A stretch of DNA of 64,000 bases from an uncultured Ruminococcus sp. (GTDB lineage: Bacteria > Bacillota > Clostridia > Oscillospirales > Ruminococcaceae), in assembly GCA_934435205.1 (NCBI GenBank), contig CAKSAK010000002.1:310001-374000 (forward strand). The letters run 5' to 3'. Both the position numbers and the translations under genes were made by a program. Position 1 is the stretch's first letter; each line of letters opens with the position of its first letter. The notes beneath the pieces are model-generated. The model was not told where the DNA came from. It searched no databases and was given only the letters and a program-made list of their open reading frames with translations. Positions 49,930 to 57,381 of this stretch are shown here, in pieces.

Positions 49930-51207
49930 TTATGAAGCCTTTGCGCTCTTTCTGACTTCTGTGTATCCTGCAGGTGAAGGTATCTCGTAATCGTCTGTGG
50001 AGTTAATAGCTCTCATCATGCCTGCGATAAGGTCAGGCTGTGTGATCTCAAGAGAGTTCCTGTCGATTATGCCAAAGCCCTTGTTGCCGTTGTAGCCGTT
50101 GTCCCAGTATACACAAACAACGCCGTTTTTCTTTGCTGCCTTGATAAGATATTCAGACCAGTAACGTCTGAACTCGTTGTAGTCTGCAAACTTTTCTGTC
50201 TTGTCCTGTGCGCCGAACTCGCCGATAACAACAGGATAACCCTGACTTACAAACTTCTCGTTAAGAAGTGCCATTTGGCTGTCAACATAATCCTCCTGAC
50301 CCCAGTTGTCATAGTTCTTTACAGCATATTTGCCCCACTGAGTTCTTGCAGTCTTGTTCTCGTCAATTGTAAAGTTGAATGGGTCATAATAGTGAACTGA
50401 TATCATGATACGCTTGCCGTCAGCCTTGCAACCATTGTCGGTCGGTATCTTGAAATTGTATTCATCATTTGCTGTGTATTCGATATTTGTGTTCCAGCCT
50501 GGGAGCAGCAGCCAGCGTTTTTCGTTGTTTGAACCTGTTGCTCTCACTGAGTCAACGAATATCTGATTGTATGCGTTGATGTTCTCATAAGCATTAGCGT
50601 CAGGCTTGCCGTAATCGTTGTTGAACTCCTCGTTCATGGACTCGAAAATAAGGTGCTGGTCATAGTCCTTGAAACGGTCTGCTATCTGAGTCCAAACCTT
50701 GCCGTACTTGTCCTTTATCTCTGTCTGCTTATCATCGTCTTCAGCACAAAGCAGCCAACTGTGGTCAACTGTGTAATATCCGTCACCGTGCATATTTACT
50801 ATAGCGAACATATCGTTGTCAACAACATAGTCAACGACCTCCTGAACTCTGTCGAGCCAGTCTGTATCTATCTTGTAGTCAGGACCGTCGCCTATCATGT
50901 CAAGATAAGAAACAGGTATTCTCACAGTTTTGAAGCCCTGCGCCTTGACAGTGTCAATAAGCTCTTTGGTTATCTCAGGGTTGCCCCAGCAAGTTTCGCT
51001 GGGAAGTCCACCGCTGGAAGCTTCAAGCTGATTGCCCAAGTTCCAGCCAAGCCCCATGGCTTCTGTTATCTGTGTCTGGTCAAGCTCTGTCCATTTCTTT
51101 GCAGTGTCCTTGCTGTTGCTGTCGGTGTTTTTGCCGCAGCTTGCAGCAGCCGCCGCCATAACGCCTGCAAGGAGCAGAGCGGCAGCTCTTGATATGAATT
51201 TTCTCAT
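49930..51207 (-). CDS. GH5-family endoglucanase lipoprotein
   Basis: 425 residues. Signal peptide with lipobox AASC (Cys24), a short linker, then a GH5 barrel: MGLGWNLGNQLEAS near 51-64, VRIPVSYLD near 95, acid/base Glu193 in ESMNEEF, HYY at 272-274, nucleophile Glu330 in VVIGEFGA and WDNG. It probably cleaves beta-glucans (cellulose, xyloglucan or lichenan) at the cell surface. No dockerin or carbohydrate-binding module is present, so it is membrane-tethered rather than cellulosomal. Confidence 0.94.
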   Translation of the reverse strand: MRKFISRAAALLLAGVMAAAAASCGKNTDSNSKDTAKKWTELDQTQITEAMGLGWNLGNQLEASSGGLPSETCWGNPEITKELIDTVKAQGFKTVRIPVSYLDMIGDGPDYKIDTDWLDRVQEVVDYVVDNDMFAIVNMHGDGYYTVDHSWLLCAEDDDKQTEIKDKYGKVWTQIADRFKDYDQHLIFESMNEEFNNDYGKPDANAYENINAYNQIFVDSVRATGSNNEKRWLLLPGWNTNIEYTANDEYNFKIPTDNGCKADGKRIMISVHYYDPFNFTIDENKTARTQWGKYAVKNYDNWGQEDYVDSQMALLNEKFVSQGYPVVIGEFGAQDKTEKFADYNEFRRYWSEYLIKAAKKNGVVCVYWDNGYNGNKGFGIIDRNSLEITQPDLIAGMMRAINSTDDYEIPSPAGYTEVRKSAKAS

Positions 51208-51408
51208 TTTTTATATAACCTCTTTCCCTTTTGCGTATGTAAACGATTAACATTCATAATAATGCAATTTCATACAATGACTATTATAGCACACTGCACA
51301 ATTTTTTTCAATAGCGAAAAGAAAATTTTATTATGTGACCTGAAATAAGAAATAAGTGGCTGCATATCGCCCGCTGCGGTGAATATTCATATAAATGAAC
51401 ATTTGCCC

Positions 51409-51461
51409 TTGATTTTGAAATAATATGTGCTATAATAAGAGGTAAACTTTATAAGTTTACC
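51409..51461 (+). promoter_or_regulatory. Promoter and palindromic operator of the CDF gene
   Basis: TTGATT, 16 bases, TATAAT, then a palindrome with 9-base arms GGTAAACTT / AAGTTTACC (3-base centre) starting five bases after the -10. A third half site GGTAAAC follows at once. The position suits repression, perhaps by a metal sensor. Confidence 0.6.
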
Positions 51462-51486
51462 AAGGTAAACAAAAGGGGATATTCAT

Positions 51487-52656
51487 ATGGCAGCACTTCT
51501 TGTAAGATTATTCATAAAAGATAGAGATAACGTGAAAGATAAAAACGTCCGTAAAAAATATGGCTACCTAGGCTCATGTACTGGTATAGTCCTTAATATC
51601 ATGCTTTTCCTCGGTAAGCTTATTGCAGGACTTGTGTCAGGGGCTGTGTCCGTTATGGCAGACGCCTTCAATAACTTGTCCGACGCCGGCTCGTCTATAA
51701 TGTCGCTGGTTGGCTTTAAAATGGCAGCCAAAGCCGCAGACGAGGATCACCCTTTCGGTCATGGCAGAATGGAGTATATCTCAGGTCTTGTCATTTCGTT
51801 TATTATAATGATGATGAGCATTGAGCTTGGAAAATCTTCTTTTTCAAAGATCTTTGCCCACGATAAGCTTAGCTTCTCAACTATGACTTTCGTTATCTTA
51901 GCCTGCTCTGTGGCTGTGAAGCTTTGGATGTGGTATTTCTACAGAAAGCTTGGCAAAAAAATAAACTCTACCTCGCTTTTCGCCTCTGCCGCTGACAGCC
52001 TTTCCGATTGCGCCGCAACAGGAGCTGTTATGCTTGCAATGGTATTCTCTGCGTTCACAGGCATAAACATAGACGGCTATATGGGCGTTCTCGTTGCCCT
52101 TTTTATCTTCCGCTCAGGCTTTATGACCTGCAAGGACAGCGTTTCACCGCTTCTCGGCTCAAAGCCTGATAAGGAGTTCGTTCAGGATATCGTTGATACC
52201 GCAACGAGCTTTCCTGAGATAATCGGGATCCATGATCTGCTCATACATGATTATGGCGTAGGGAATACCGTTATCTCCTTTCATGCTGAAGTGCCATGCG
52301 AAATGGACTTTATGGCGGCTCATGAGCTTATAGACGATCTTGAGGACAGCATGAAAGAAAAATATCACTGCGCAGTGTCTATACATATGGATCCGGTGGC
52401 AGATCATGACGAGCAAACTATCGAAACTAAAAAGATAGTAACAGACGTTGTGAAGTCTATTGATCAGTGCTTGTCAATACACGATTTCAGAATGACAAAG
52501 GGAGAAAACCGTGAAAATCTTATCTTTGACGTGGTAGTGCCTTTTGATTTCAGACTTTCAGACAGCGAGGTAAAAGCTAAAATATCAAAACGGCTCACAG
52601 AATTTGATAAAAGATACAATGCCGTCATAAATGTGGATAAGGGAGATACATTATAA
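51487..52656 (+). CDS. Cation diffusion facilitator, probably manganese-type
   Basis: 389 residues with six membrane helices and a cytoplasmic C-terminal domain. Metal-site motifs are NxxxD in helix 2 (DAFNNLSD near 61-68) and DxxxD in helix 5 (ADSLSD near 167), the pattern linked to Mn-exporting members rather than the HxxxD of zinc exporters. DEDHPFGHGRMEY is the standard loop. The C-terminus is longer than usual and seems to hold two ferredoxin-like subdomains. No partner genes in the same transcript. Confidence 0.92.
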   Translation: MAALLVRLFIKDRDNVKDKNVRKKYGYLGSCTGIVLNIMLFLGKLIAGLVSGAVSVMADAFNNLSDAGSSIMSLVGFKMAAKAADEDHPFGHGRMEYISGLVISFIIMMMSIELGKSSFSKIFAHDKLSFSTMTFVILACSVAVKLWMWYFYRKLGKKINSTSLFASAADSLSDCAATGAVMLAMVFSAFTGINIDGYMGVLVALFIFRSGFMTCKDSVSPLLGSKPDKEFVQDIVDTATSFPEIIGIHDLLIHDYGVGNTVISFHAEVPCEMDFMAAHELIDDLEDSMKEKYHCAVSIHMDPVADHDEQTIETKKIVTDVVKSIDQCLSIHDFRMTKGENRENLIFDVVVPFDFRLSDSEVKAKISKRLTEFDKRYNAVINVDKGDTL

Positions 52657-52660
52657 TATA

Positions 52661-52838
52661 TAAGGCAACACCGCACAAAGCCCGCCTGACGGCTTTGCAC
52701 GCCATTTGCTTGCAGATTTTCCGTCATATCACACAAAAATCCCTTGACATACGACAGTATGCCTGCGGAATTTTTATGCAATCTGACAAAAAATCTGACT
52801 ACGCATCTGACGCACAATCTTTGTGCGGTATTGCCTTA
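52661..52838. mobile_element. MITE-like element, 178 bp
   Basis: Terminal inverted repeats TAAGGCAACACCGCACAAAG and CTTTGTGCGGTATTGCCTTA (19 of 20 pair). The interior has no coding potential but further small palindromes. TA at both ends could be the target duplication of an IS630-like transposase. It lies immediately after the CDF stop and may supply its transcript end. Confidence 0.7.
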
Positions 52839-52846
52839 AAAAGGGC

Positions 52847-52900
52847 TTGCTTTTTTTCTCAGGATTGGTTATAATATAGGTATAACGCAAAGCGTTTGCG
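52847..52900 (+). promoter_or_regulatory. Promoter and palindrome upstream of the DUF1858 gene
   Basis: TTGCTT, 17 bases, TATAAT, followed by CGCAAA-GCG-TTTGCG at 52886-52900, close to the expected transcription start. It could be an operator. Confidence 0.55.
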
Positions 52901-52933
52901 GTGCGTGGTCTATCATGATAGGAGGAATATAAA

Positions 52934-53137
52934 ATGGCATTCACAGTTACAAAGGATACTATTATCGGCGATATAATGGACGCTGATGAAAATACAGCAC
53001 CATACTTTATGGAAATGGGTATGCACTGTCTGTTCTGCCCTGCGTCAAGAGGCGAAACTCTTGAGGAGGCTTGTGCCGTTCATGGCGTTCCTGTTGAGGA
53101 AATGCTTGAGAAGCTCAACAAGCACTTTGCAGAATAA
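52934..53137 (+). CDS. DUF1858 small protein
   Basis: 67 residues: TKDTIIGDIMDADENTAPYFMEMGMHCLFCPASRGETLEEACAVHGV. This is the DUF1858 domain, also found at the N-terminus of ScdA/RIC-type proteins and next to hybrid-cluster proteins, with the CxxC-like HCLFCPAS motif. The family is linked to Fe-S or nitrosative-stress biology in anaerobes; the exact function is unknown. AGGAGG precedes the ATG. Confidence 0.9.
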   Translation: MAFTVTKDTIIGDIMDADENTAPYFMEMGMHCLFCPASRGETLEEACAVHGVPVEEMLEKLNKHFAE

Positions 53138-53154
53138 GCGTTTGGAACTACTTT

Positions 53155-53197
53155 CGCCGCCCAGCCGCCTTTTCAGGGGGCGAGCGGCGATTTTTTT
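53155..53197 (+). terminator. Terminator after the DUF1858 gene
   Basis: CGCCGC / GCGGCG outer stem with an inner CCGCC / GGGGG pairing, followed by TTTTTTT. The next gene starts 15 bases later, so it may also modulate read-through into trmK. Confidence 0.8.
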
Positions 53198-53212
53198 CTT
53201 TGGAGGAAAGCT

Positions 53213-53884
53213 TTGGATAAAAGACTTGTGACCTGTGCAAAGCTTTGTACAGGAGATTTTGTATGCGACGTGGGGACAGATCATGGCTATCTGCCCTGCT
53301 TTATGATAAAGGAAAATATGTGCAAAAAGGCTCTCGCCTGTGATATTGCACCAATGCCGCTAAAGTCGGCTGAGGAGCATATTCGCCGTGAGGGGCTTTC
53401 AGACCGCATTAAAACGGTGCTTTCAGACGGACTTGACAATGTTCCCCCGGAGGGCATAACAGACGTTGTTATGGCAGGCATGGGCGGCGAGCTTATTGCA
53501 AGACTGCTTGAAAAATGTCCGTGGGTGAAAAACAGCGTAAACCTCGTTTTACAGCCTATGACAAAGTGGGACGTGCTTAGAAAGTGGCTTTATGACAACG
53601 GCTTTGAGGTAAAAAAAGAGCTTGCCTGCACAGAGGGTCAGTTTGCATATTCTGTCATGCAGGCGGTGTATACAGGCAAAACGCCGTCCTATGAATGTGA
53701 TGACAGATATTTGCAGTTCGGCTTTGTTAAGCCTGAGGGCGAGGGGAAAGAGTATATCGCAAGGCAGGCAAAAAGAATTTTTGTTGCAGGCAGCGGAATG
53801 ATGAAGTCTGAGGACAAAAAGGAACTGGGAGAAAGGCTTGTTAAGCTTGCACAGAGCGAGCTTGAAGTGTTGAAAAAAATATGA
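53213..53884 (+). CDS. trmK: tRNA (adenine-N1)-methyltransferase TrmK
   Basis: 223 residues with a Rossmann methyltransferase domain: SAM motif CDVGTDHGYLPCFM near 19-32, DGLDNVPPEGITDVVMAGMGGELIARLL near 70-97, and NLVLQPMTKWDVLRKWLYDNGF near 107-128. The family methylates A22 of certain tRNAs (YqfN/TrmK). It starts at TTG after TGGAGGAAAG. It forms part of a group with nif3 and rqcH, a common Firmicutes arrangement. Confidence 0.94.
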   Translation: MDKRLVTCAKLCTGDFVCDVGTDHGYLPCFMIKENMCKKALACDIAPMPLKSAEEHIRREGLSDRIKTVLSDGLDNVPPEGITDVVMAGMGGELIARLLEKCPWVKNSVNLVLQPMTKWDVLRKWLYDNGFEVKKELACTEGQFAYSVMQAVYTGKTPSYECDDRYLQFGFVKPEGEGKEYIARQAKRIFVAGSGMMKSEDKKELGERLVKLAQSELEVLKKI

Positions 53885-53905
53885 TACAAAAAACAGGGGG
53901 CAAAA

Positions 53906-54391
53906 ATGAAATTTCTGAAAGCTTTAGGGATAGGCGTAGCGACCCAACTTTCCGTAACGATACTGTCAGTAATTCTGTTGCTTGCATGCTGTTCCGTAAG
54001 TCCCGGCGGTGCAAGCGTAATATTAAGCGGCGTTGTTGCTTTGGGTGCGTATATAGGTTTTTATTTTAAATTTAAGAAACCAAACGTGGGCAAAGCCTTT
54101 TACTGGCTCAGCTTTGCGTTTATACCGCTTGTTATACATACCATTTTTATGGCTTTTGTCTATACTCATTGCGAAAAAGATGTGGCAGAGGCTTTGTCGA
54201 GAGGCACATGGTTTTCCGCACTCAACTATATGCCCTTTGTCGCTATGATGCCTGCATTGGTGGTTATCGCAGTGACAGCATTTATCACGGGCTTTTACGA
54301 ACTTCTTGACACAGTTATCAAGGACAGAAATACCCCTGACAGCACATCGGATATAAAAAAAGGAGCTGACAAAAATGACAACAGTTTATGA
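53906..54391 (+). CDS. Hypothetical four-helix membrane protein
   Basis: 161 residues with about four hydrophobic segments (8-30, 33-52, 67-88, 108-135) and a hydrophilic tail (DRNTPDSTSDIKKGADKND). I do not recognise the family. It lies between trmK and nif3 and overlaps nif3 by 17 bases, so it is part of their transcript. The coding context and AGGGGGC site make it a likely real gene. Confidence 0.72.
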   Translation: MKFLKALGIGVATQLSVTILSVILLLACCSVSPGGASVILSGVVALGAYIGFYFKFKKPNVGKAFYWLSFAFIPLVIHTIFMAFVYTHCEKDVAEALSRGTWFSALNYMPFVAMMPALVVIAVTAFITGFYELLDTVIKDRNTPDSTSDIKKGADKNDNSL

Positions 54392-55136
54392 TATATACAG
54401 TTTTATAGAGGATATAGCCCCATACCGCTTGCAGGAGGGCTATGACAACAGCGGTCTTAACGTGGGGGAAATGTTCGCTGAGGTAAGGAGCGTGCTGGTG
54501 GCGCTGGATTGCACCGCTGAGGTGGCAAGAGAGGCTTGTCAGCGTGACTTTGACCTTGTTCTCACCCACCACCCTGTTATTTTCAGAGGACTAAAGACCC
54601 TCGTGCCCAACGATCCTGCGGTCATACTTGCGGCAGGGGGAAAGAACGCTCTTTCCATGCACACAAATTTCGATTCAGCCGAGGGCGGAATGAATGATGT
54701 GCTTTGCAAAATGCTCGGGCTTTCACCAAACGGTGCTTTACATGAGGAGCATGGCGTTGGCTGTGGATATGTATGCGATTGTGACGGCATGAACGTCCGT
54801 GAGCTTGCACAGAGAGCGAAGGACGTTCTTGGCTGTAGAGTAGTCCGTTTCAGCGGAGGAGAGCGTGAGATAAGGCGTGTGGGCGTATGCTCAGGTTCAG
54901 GCGGTTCGTTTTTGGCTGACGCCGCAGAAAAAGGCTGTCAGGCGCTTTTGACAGGGGACGTAAAGCATGACGTTTTCATAGACGGCGAGAACATGGGCGT
55001 TTCTGTTATAGACGCAGGTCATTTCTATACGGAAAATATCTTCTGCGAGTTTATTGCAGAACAGCTCAGGAGAAATTTCAGTGGTCTGAGAGTAGAGATA
55101 GCCGCAAGCAATAGGGATATAGTTGAAGTAATATAA
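54375..55136 (+). CDS. Nif3-like dinuclear metal-binding protein
   Basis: 253 residues of the Nif3/YqfO family (sometimes called GTP cyclohydrolase 1 type 2). Metal-binding landmarks are DNSGLNVG near 24, LTHHPVIFRGLK near 63, HTNFDSAEGGMND near 95 and the C-terminal DAGHFYTENIF near 216. It is the short form without the central PII-like insertion. The function is uncertain; it pairs with trmK in many Firmicutes. Confidence 0.93.
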   Translation: MTTVYDIYSFIEDIAPYRLQEGYDNSGLNVGEMFAEVRSVLVALDCTAEVAREACQRDFDLVLTHHPVIFRGLKTLVPNDPAVILAAGGKNALSMHTNFDSAEGGMNDVLCKMLGLSPNGALHEEHGVGCGYVCDCDGMNVRELAQRAKDVLGCRVVRFSGGEREIRRVGVCSGSGGSFLADAAEKGCQALLTGDVKHDVFIDGENMGVSVIDAGHFYTENIFCEFIAEQLRRNFSGLRVEIAASNRDIVEVI

Positions 55137-55152
55137 AAAGCAGGTAAGTAAA

Positions 55153-56904
55153 ATGGCATTGGACGGAATTTATCTGAGCTTGCTCAGAAAAGAATTTGAA
55201 CCTCTTATAGACGGCAGGGTGGACAAGATACACCAGCCCTCAAGAGAGGAGCTTATAATGACTATCCGCACCAGAGAGGGTGCGCAAAAGCTTATGTTCA
55301 GCACAGGCGCAGGCTCGGCAAGGGTGCATATAACCACTGCGGATATAGAAAATCCTAAAACGCCGCCTATGTTTTGTATGCTCATGAGAAAGCACCTTGC
55401 AGGTGGCAGGCTAGTTTCTATCAGGCAGGACGGCTTTGAGCGTATACTGTTCTTTGACTTTGAAGCCACCAATGAAATGGGCGACAGGGTGAAGCTCACC
55501 CTTGCTGCCGAGATAATGGGCAGGCGCTCAAATCTTATCCTCTATCGTGAGGACGGCAGGATAATAGACAGCATAAAGCGTGTGGGACAGGAGATGTCAT
55601 CAGTGAGAATGGTGCTTCCCGGTGCGCAGTATGCTTTGCCGCCGAGAGAGCAAAGGCTGAACCTTATGGAATGTACAAAAGAAGAGCTTCTTGCAAAGAT
55701 AGCCGAAAACCCTACGGCAGAGCTTTCAAAAGCCATAATGAAAACGCTGGAGGGCATTTCACCTGTGTTCGCAAGGGAAGCTGTGTTCTTTGCGGCAAGG
55801 GGTGCTGAGATAACAGCCCAACAGCTAAGCGGCGACACTGCGGACAGGCTGTGGTTTTATTTTTCAAAAGTCCGTGACAGCATAAATGACGGCACAAATG
55901 TCTACACAGTGCTGAAAACAAAAGAGGGCAACCTCAAAGATTTCTGCTTCTGCGATATCACGCAGTATGGTGCGCTCATGGTGACAAAAAGCTTTGAGTC
56001 TCCAAGTGTTCTTCTGGACTATTTCTATGCGGAGAGGGACTCCCTTTCAAGAATAAAGCAGAAAGCCAACGACCTTTTCAAGCTTCTTATAAACACCTCT
56101 GAGAGAACGCAAAGGCGTGTGCAAAATCAGCGTGAGGAGCTTAAAGAGTGCAAGGACAGGGAGAAATACCGAATTTACGGCGACCTTATCACTTCAAATC
56201 TCTATGCACTGGAAAAGGGCATGGCATATGCTGAGGTGCAGGATTTTTACAACGAGAACTGTCCTACTGTGAAGATACCACTTGATAAAAGGCTCACGCC
56301 AACGCAGAACGCTCAGAAGTATTATAAGGAATACAGAAAGCTCGACACCGCAGAGAAAAAGCTCACTGTGCTTATTGCCGAGGGCGAGCAGGAGGTCAAG
56401 TATCTGGATTCCGTTTTCGATTCTCTTACAAGGGCGCAGACGGAGGGAGATATAGCCGAGCTTCGTGAGGAGCTTTTTCAGGAGGGCTATGTAAAGCGCT
56501 CAAAGTTCAAGGGCAAGCCTCCAAAGGCTCTGCCGCCTATAAGATACCGTTCTTCTGACGGCTACGATATAAGGGTAGGCAGGAACAACAAGCAGAACGA
56601 CCGCCTGACCTGCAAGGAAGCAGAGAAAACTGACCTTTGGCTCCACGTCAAGGATATCACAGGAAGCCATGTTATCGTCACCTGCGACGGAGAAATGCCA
56701 CCTGACAGGACAATAGAGGAAGCGGCTATTATCGCCGCCTGCAACTCAAAGGGCAGAAATTCCTCTAGGGTGGACGTTGACTACACTTTCATAAGAAACG
56801 TGAAAAAGCCAAACGGCTCAAAGCCGGGCATGGTGATTTTTACAAACAACTACACTATCACTGTCAAGCCTGACACGGAGCTGGAGGAGAAACTGAGGGT
56901 ATAG
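55153..56904 (+). CDS. rqcH: RqcH / NFACT-family ribosome quality-control protein
   Basis: 583 residues. NFACT-N (MALDGIYLSLLRKEFEPLIDGRVDKIHQPSREELI) and helix-hairpin-helix regions, a coiled coil near 290-430, and the NFACT-R domain near 460-575 (YRSSDGYDIRVGRNNKQNDRLTCK). RqcH adds alanine tails to stalled chains on 50S subunits; older annotations call it fibronectin-binding protein. The full usual length is present. Confidence 0.95.
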   Translation: MALDGIYLSLLRKEFEPLIDGRVDKIHQPSREELIMTIRTREGAQKLMFSTGAGSARVHITTADIENPKTPPMFCMLMRKHLAGGRLVSIRQDGFERILFFDFEATNEMGDRVKLTLAAEIMGRRSNLILYREDGRIIDSIKRVGQEMSSVRMVLPGAQYALPPREQRLNLMECTKEELLAKIAENPTAELSKAIMKTLEGISPVFAREAVFFAARGAEITAQQLSGDTADRLWFYFSKVRDSINDGTNVYTVLKTKEGNLKDFCFCDITQYGALMVTKSFESPSVLLDYFYAERDSLSRIKQKANDLFKLLINTSERTQRRVQNQREELKECKDREKYRIYGDLITSNLYALEKGMAYAEVQDFYNENCPTVKIPLDKRLTPTQNAQKYYKEYRKLDTAEKKLTVLIAEGEQEVKYLDSVFDSLTRAQTEGDIAELREELFQEGYVKRSKFKGKPPKALPPIRYRSSDGYDIRVGRNNKQNDRLTCKEAEKTDLWLHVKDITGSHVIVTCDGEMPPDRTIEEAAIIAACNSKGRNSSRVDVDYTFIRNVKKPNGSKPGMVIFTNNYTITVKPDTELEEKLRV

Positions 56905-57000
56905 TCCAAAACTATATCCAACAAAGTTTCAGGCTATGAGTTTATGAAAATGCCACAAAAACGGCGTTGTATCGGACTTATTAGTGGTGTAAAAAGGTTA

Positions 57001-57029
57001 TTGAATAATCCATAGCGATATGGTATAAT
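57001..57029 (+). promoter_or_regulatory. Promoter of the B12-riboswitch operon
   Basis: TTGAAT, 17 bases, TATAAT. Transcription would start near 57036, about 50 bases before the riboswitch core. Confidence 0.75.
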
Positions 57030-57084
57030 TATCATGATGTGAATATTAAGAAAGCACAGTTTGAAAAGTTGTTAGCTGAGTAGA

Positions 57085-57200
57085 GCGTGTCAGGGCGAAA
57101 GCCTTGCCGTCAGGGAAGCAGGTCCAAATCCTGCACAACCGCCATTACTGTGATTGACAGGCGTTTTGCACCCTGTCATAAGTCAGGTATCTGCTGTGTT
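57085..57200 (+). ncRNA. Cobalamin riboswitch
   Basis: Core blocks of the B12 aptamer in order: GCCGTCAGGGAAGCAGGT, CCAAATCCTGCACAACCGCC, ATTACTGTGA and, after a variable hairpin (GACAGG...CCTGTC), AAGTCAGGTATCTGC. It is followed by a strong terminator, so bound cobalamin should switch transcription of the downstream surface-protein genes off. Confidence 0.9.
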
Positions 57201-57274
57201 TTCGTTGACTATTTCTGTCTTGGGCGATGAAGAGGACGGTCTGCTTTATCGCTGTGCAGGCAGTAAAGCGGATA

Positions 57275-57309
57275 AAATGCTTTTTCGTTTCGGCGGAAAG
57301 GCATTTTTT
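57275..57309 (+). terminator. Riboswitch-controlled terminator
   Basis: AAATGCTTTTTCG / CGGAAAGGCATTT stem (two G-U pairs), six-base loop, then a T-run. It lies between the aptamer and the first gene of the operon. Confidence 0.85.
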
Positions 57310-57381
57310 GCTTAGGTCGGAGTGTTCATAAAAAGTGCATTGACGGCGGAACAGTGTGTATCAACGAAAGGACAGAAAAGA

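Larger units (their letters stand above)
56905..57381. other. Leader region of the B12-regulated surface operon
   Basis: Holds a sigma-A-type promoter, the cobalamin riboswitch and its terminator. The first 95 bases after rqcH show no recognisable signal. Confidence 0.7.
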
